This document shows positions 60,963 through 64,000 of a stretch of 64,000 nucleotides of DNA, piece after piece. Numbering within the stretch: position 1 is the first letter of the stretch; each line of letters opens with the position of its first letter. The DNA is from Lingula anatina (Eukaryota > Brachiopoda > Lingulata > Lingulida > Lingulidae). Under the pieces are notes generated by a model that was given only the letters and a program-made list of their open reading frames with translations, did no database searches and had not been told where the DNA came from. The stretch covers positions 62,001-126,000 of the forward strand of contig NW_019775657.1 in the NCBI RefSeq assembly GCF_001039355.2, given 5' to 3'. Position numbers and translations under genes: made by a program.

Positions 60963-63819
60963 GCATTTGCAACATGTTGTGCGACTTTTTGTAAGCTTTT
61001 TTTTGTCGGAAAATAAATATACAACACCGTGCTCTTCTGCTCTATGTAACTGAAATAATTCAAGCTGTAGTTTCATAGTGTTCAAGGTCATAATAATTTA
61101 TAGAATGTTTCTGAAAGTTGTGTGTTTGTGTGTTTGCATTGTTTCCTTTTACATCGAGGACCAGTTGAAGAAATCGTGTAATTCTATATTTCCTTTAAAG
61201 GTTAAAGATACACGTTAGCATACTGGTATTATATAAGGATACTGGAAAATTCTTAATAACAATCTTTAGGAAACAACCAAACCCTAACCTAAATATTGAA
61301 ACACCTAGAATATCTTATATGGCTCAATTAAAGATATCGAAAGGCAAAACCTTACCACAAATTCTGGGATTAGTTTTGAGCACCGCTCTCTCAGTTTCTC
61401 CGTGATCACTGTGGATGTGAGAATACCTAAAGAAGACAAAAAAAAAACATCCTTGATTCAAACAGGTCTATAGTACACACAGGTGCCGAAGAAGAGGGAT
61501 AAGATATACGTGTATACATGGCCTAGGACAAACTGAAAACAAGAGTCCGGTGCAAGAATTGTCTGTAAGATTGTTTTTAGATTATTTTCAGTTCCGAAGG
61601 AGTACATTTATATATTTACACAGCATCTAAAGTGATAAAGTGAGCCCTGGTTTTAATGTTCATAATAAGCTACTACAAGGTACGCTTTTTTATTTTATCA
61701 TTTTTATCATTATATTTATTATTTTTCCTCTAGTAAATCTGAAATGTTTTATCAAATAAGTACAAATTTATCGAAGAAGAAATGTACCTCGTTTAACAGA
61801 AGACGTGTCGTATTTCTGGACAATCTCGGCATCAAGCTCCAGACCCTTCATCAGAAATGTCGGGTACAGCTCCATGTGGGTGATCCTGAAAAAGTGGAGA
61901 TTATGTTTTAATGAATGAATTTAATGAAGTACCATTGACATTAAAAGCTCGTGCTTCTTAAGTGAATTCCATTGAAATATATTTAACTAAAATCAAATTT
62001 TGCATTGGGCTTGAAAAATTGAAAATTTCAAAATTTCAATTAGAGGCGCACTTGGAAACGAACGATTTAAAGAAGGAATCGAGATTTAATGTTGTCCGGG
62101 AGAAAATTCGTTCGCCAGTTGGTTTTGAACGTCACAAAGCGTGGTAACATTTATAAGAACGTCTGCACAGACCACGTCAAAAAATACAACCGCTGTTTTC
62201 CTCCTAGAACAACAAAAATATCTACAAATGTTTTAATTTGGCTAGTATCCATAATCAATATTTCATTATTAAAAAAACGAATTACGTTTTTTACTTAAAA
62301 GAAAACTTAAAACGAGAACCCAGATTATACACCATACATGTACGTGTGAACCGTGACGTCTAACTTAACCGGATGTTGCCCAAATAATTTAAACCTTCGA
62401 AAGTCTCTAACCTCGTTTCAAAACAACAAAACTCCTGTTACACTGGGTTTGCGACGCTTTGGACGACAAAGTTTGCCCATTACCAATTCCTTTAAAGTTG
62501 GAGTTTTGACAAAATATGATAGTCGCCTTCAAAATCAAAGTCGTACGTACATGTACATTATCAGTGTTAATGTACTATTACAGATTGTCATATTACACAT
62601 TTGTAAGAGCGGGTTCAAATTTGTTCTCCAAGAGGTGACAAGCCCAATGTCACAGGGGCTTAAAGTGACTACCCAGCAGGCAAACGACAATGATTCTACG
62701 TTGATTCAACGTTGATCCACCAAAATTAAACTTGATTCAACGGTGAATCAATGTCATTTGTCTGCTGGGTAACCCAATACAACATACCTGCACTCTTGTA
62801 TTGATTTGTACAAATCCTCCATGTGGTAGCCCTCATCTTCGTTCTCCCCCTGGAATTCTACGTCCCATAGTGTGGACGGTAATATCACAAGCTGGATGTC
62901 TTTCTCATACTCTACACTGACCCAGTAGACGTAATCTGCTACCAGTTCGTCGTTAACGGGATTACCCACTCCAACTACCACCGGCTGGTATCACAATAGA
63001 TAGATAAATAGATCAATAGCTAGTACAGATAGATCAACAGATAAATCAATAGATTAGCCTATAGATCAATAGGTAGATTGCTGAACACTATAAGTCTATC
63101 AGAAAACAAGAGGATTTCCAACATCTGAGAGCTAATTGGATCTGATATTTCTGTTGGGTCATCCATTGTTCACCAAGATGACCAGAGGAGTTCCGTTGTA
63201 AAACTGGTTGTATTTTGTCGTATAAAGCAAAGTCAAGTACTATCGTTTGACAAAAAGCGTTAATTACTGTAACATATACTACAGGAATTATATAGTTGCA
63301 TTTGAAAGTCCTTGTAAGAAATGTCATAGGATAGAAGGTTACATTTTTTCTAGTTTTCTAAAGATTTCACGATACAGGAATTACATTATTTGAAAATGGT
63401 CTTTATTACCTTCTTATAGTCAGCGTATCGTAGTAAGGAAAACTTGAGCAAGTTGACCGCCTTAAAATGACTATTGACGGAACATTTAGGAACGCCGGTG
63501 CTGCCCTGGAGTCAAAAAGGATGGTTAACGGTGTTAATGTGATGTTTTCCACAGACAGCAGTACGTTCAATCAAGTAAACATTTCCACTCCAATGATCTC
63601 CGTGCGAGAAAGTATCTAAATTATTATTATTATTATTTTTTTTTTTTTGATAAACTCATTCTCTACCATGTTTTAGAAAATTTATTTAAAAGCGGTTCGT
63701 TTCGTACCGAGGAGAGTCCCGTGTTTATAGGATCATCCCCAGTGAAAGCATCTCTGGCTGCTTGGATGACGTCCTCTGAAATATCTTTACCAAGCTTTGT
63801 GACATCTTCGAAGGACAGG
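55202..63819 (-). CDS. ANL-superfamily acyl-CoA ligase-like gene, copy 2 (12 exons visible, continues past the right edge)
   Basis: Exons 5' to 3' are 63819-63708, 63505-63410, 62984-62788, 61885-61788, 61426-61356, 60804-60697, 60375-60227, 59790-59643, 57659-57601, 56815-56758, 55685-55614 and 55285-55202. Each has exactly the length and phase of its counterpart in copy 1. Differences are few (for example HMELYP for HLEVYP, and SPSGWYHTG for SPCGWYHTG) until the last exon. There only about 17 of 27 residues match and the ending is SEMNQ instead of NEVEL. Motifs GSTGVPK, LGTTEYW and YHTGDIG, and the lysine region VGIRQKVSKE, are intact. The three upstream exons known from copy 1 should lie just beyond 64000. 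No frame-breaking mutation was seen, so both copies could be active. Confidence 0.88.
56008..56131. repeat. Putative MITE with GGGCCCGGTTGCACCA end
   Basis: GGTTGCACCAACAGGGCGTAA occurs at the left. TTACGCCCGTTGCACCAAGA occurs near the right, so GGGCGTAA and TTACGCCC are inverted. The sequence is absent from the matching intron of copy 1. Confidence 0.45.
57292..57463. mobile_element. 172-bp MITE (GCCCATTCAGAATAG ends) private to copy 2
   Basis: The left end, GCCCATTCAGAATAG, is mirrored by CTATTCTGAATGGGGC. Flanks are catag and tatag, consistent with a short TAG-type duplication. Copy 1 reads straight through at cttgtcatagtctacg near 42145. Confidence 0.75.
58074..59455 (+). mobile_element. 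Tc1-type transposon, copy C, private to ANL copy 2
   Basis: The 1382-bp element has termini CACACACTGGACAAAAGAAG and complement, with TA on both sides. At the matching place in copy 1 (about 42690) there is a plain tatata-gtcgtgag, the empty site. Confidence 0.93.
58246..59282 (+). pseudogene. Tc1 transposase, disabled (copy C)
   Basis: Same architecture as copies A and B with FSDEC, HQDDNAPCHR and SPDANIIENVW. It has the shared TAG at 58899-58901, the frame change near 58285 and a disrupted linker near 58645. Confidence 0.9.
59985..60190. repeat. 30-bp minisatellite, counterpart of 43198-43622
   Basis: About six to seven units of the same TCACAACTATCACACTCACC-type repeat lie in the same intron of copy 2, with more divergence between units. 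Confidence 0.9.
60626..60696. repeat. (CT)n(CA)n microsatellite abutting the splice donor, copy 2
   Basis: The arrangement is that of 44075-44162. The exon ends at 60697 and the intron begins GTGTGTGT on the minus strand. Confidence 0.92.
60929..60961. repeat. Poly(A) run
   Basis: An uninterrupted A run of just over 30 bases; in copy 1 the corresponding place is C-runs plus a short A-run near 44541-44559. Confidence 0.9.
62672..62769. mobile_element. 98-bp MITE with TA duplication, private to copy 2
   Basis: The left end, CCCAGCAGGCAAACGACAAT, is mirrored by TCATTTGTCTGCTGGG. TA lies on both sides (62670-62671 and 62770-62771). Copy 1 has a single gactaaccc at about 46416-46424, the intact target. 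Confidence 0.85.
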
Positions 63820-64000
63820 CTGAAAAATTTAGACTTCCATTTTCGATAGCAGATTTCTTTAATCAAAAGTCAGACATCAGCAGTCCACAAAATGAGATAA
63901 ATCTGCCCATGTAACAAAACGCCGAGGAACACAGTATTTAACTAGTAAGTTATTTAACTAGACAGCTACAGATTTATCTTAAATTATTTTATTGAAATTT

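Overview
The window is nuclear DNA from a metazoan, not a prokaryote. Coding sequence is broken into short exons with GT/AG borders and branch-side pyrimidine tracts. Introns are long and AT-rich, TATA boxes and AATAAA signals occur, and much of the rest is microsatellites, MITEs, Tc1-type transposons and retroelement scraps. The gene families (BRICHOS, SUEL lectin with PAN modules, CIDE-N, SAMD3-like, ANL ligase) and frequent short aggcct-containing tracts suggest a marine invertebrate. A mollusc or other lophotrochozoan is my best guess, but this is inference. Most six-frame ORFs are chance; I rebuilt genes by joining exons whose splice phases agree.

Left part, 1-14060. A minus-strand type II membrane protein with a BRICHOS domain occupies 176-1685, with a TATA box near 2200. 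After it come about 12 kb in which I see only repeats, MITEs and tRNA-like fragments.

Centre, 14061-35282. A ten-exon plus-strand gene (14061-23661, 683 codons, all phases consistent) joins an N-terminal CIDE-N domain, a linker with a SUMO-interaction-like motif, and a C-terminal region typical of SAMD3-like proteins. This combination is the most interesting thing in the window. Its introns hold a 1.1-kb MITE and a fold-back Tc1 element nested in another MITE. An orphan minus-strand exon (24914-25131) follows. Next are a secreted SUEL lectin with two PAN-like modules (25623-29970, 351 aa) and a TATA-driven 119-aa secreted cysteine protein (33277-35261).

Right part, 36500-64000. Two minus-strand paralogues of a divergent ANL-superfamily acyl-CoA ligase-like gene lie in tandem (39235-49375 and 55202 to beyond the right edge). 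Every shared intron position is kept. Private transposon insertions in each copy leave the other copy as the empty site. Three Tc1 copies share the same disabling nonsense codon.

Assembly warnings. Single N bases at 20802, 29301, 51900 and 54600 each separate two copies of the same sequence, so they look like unmerged contig or haplotype joins. A run of N at 43274-43426 interrupts a minisatellite.
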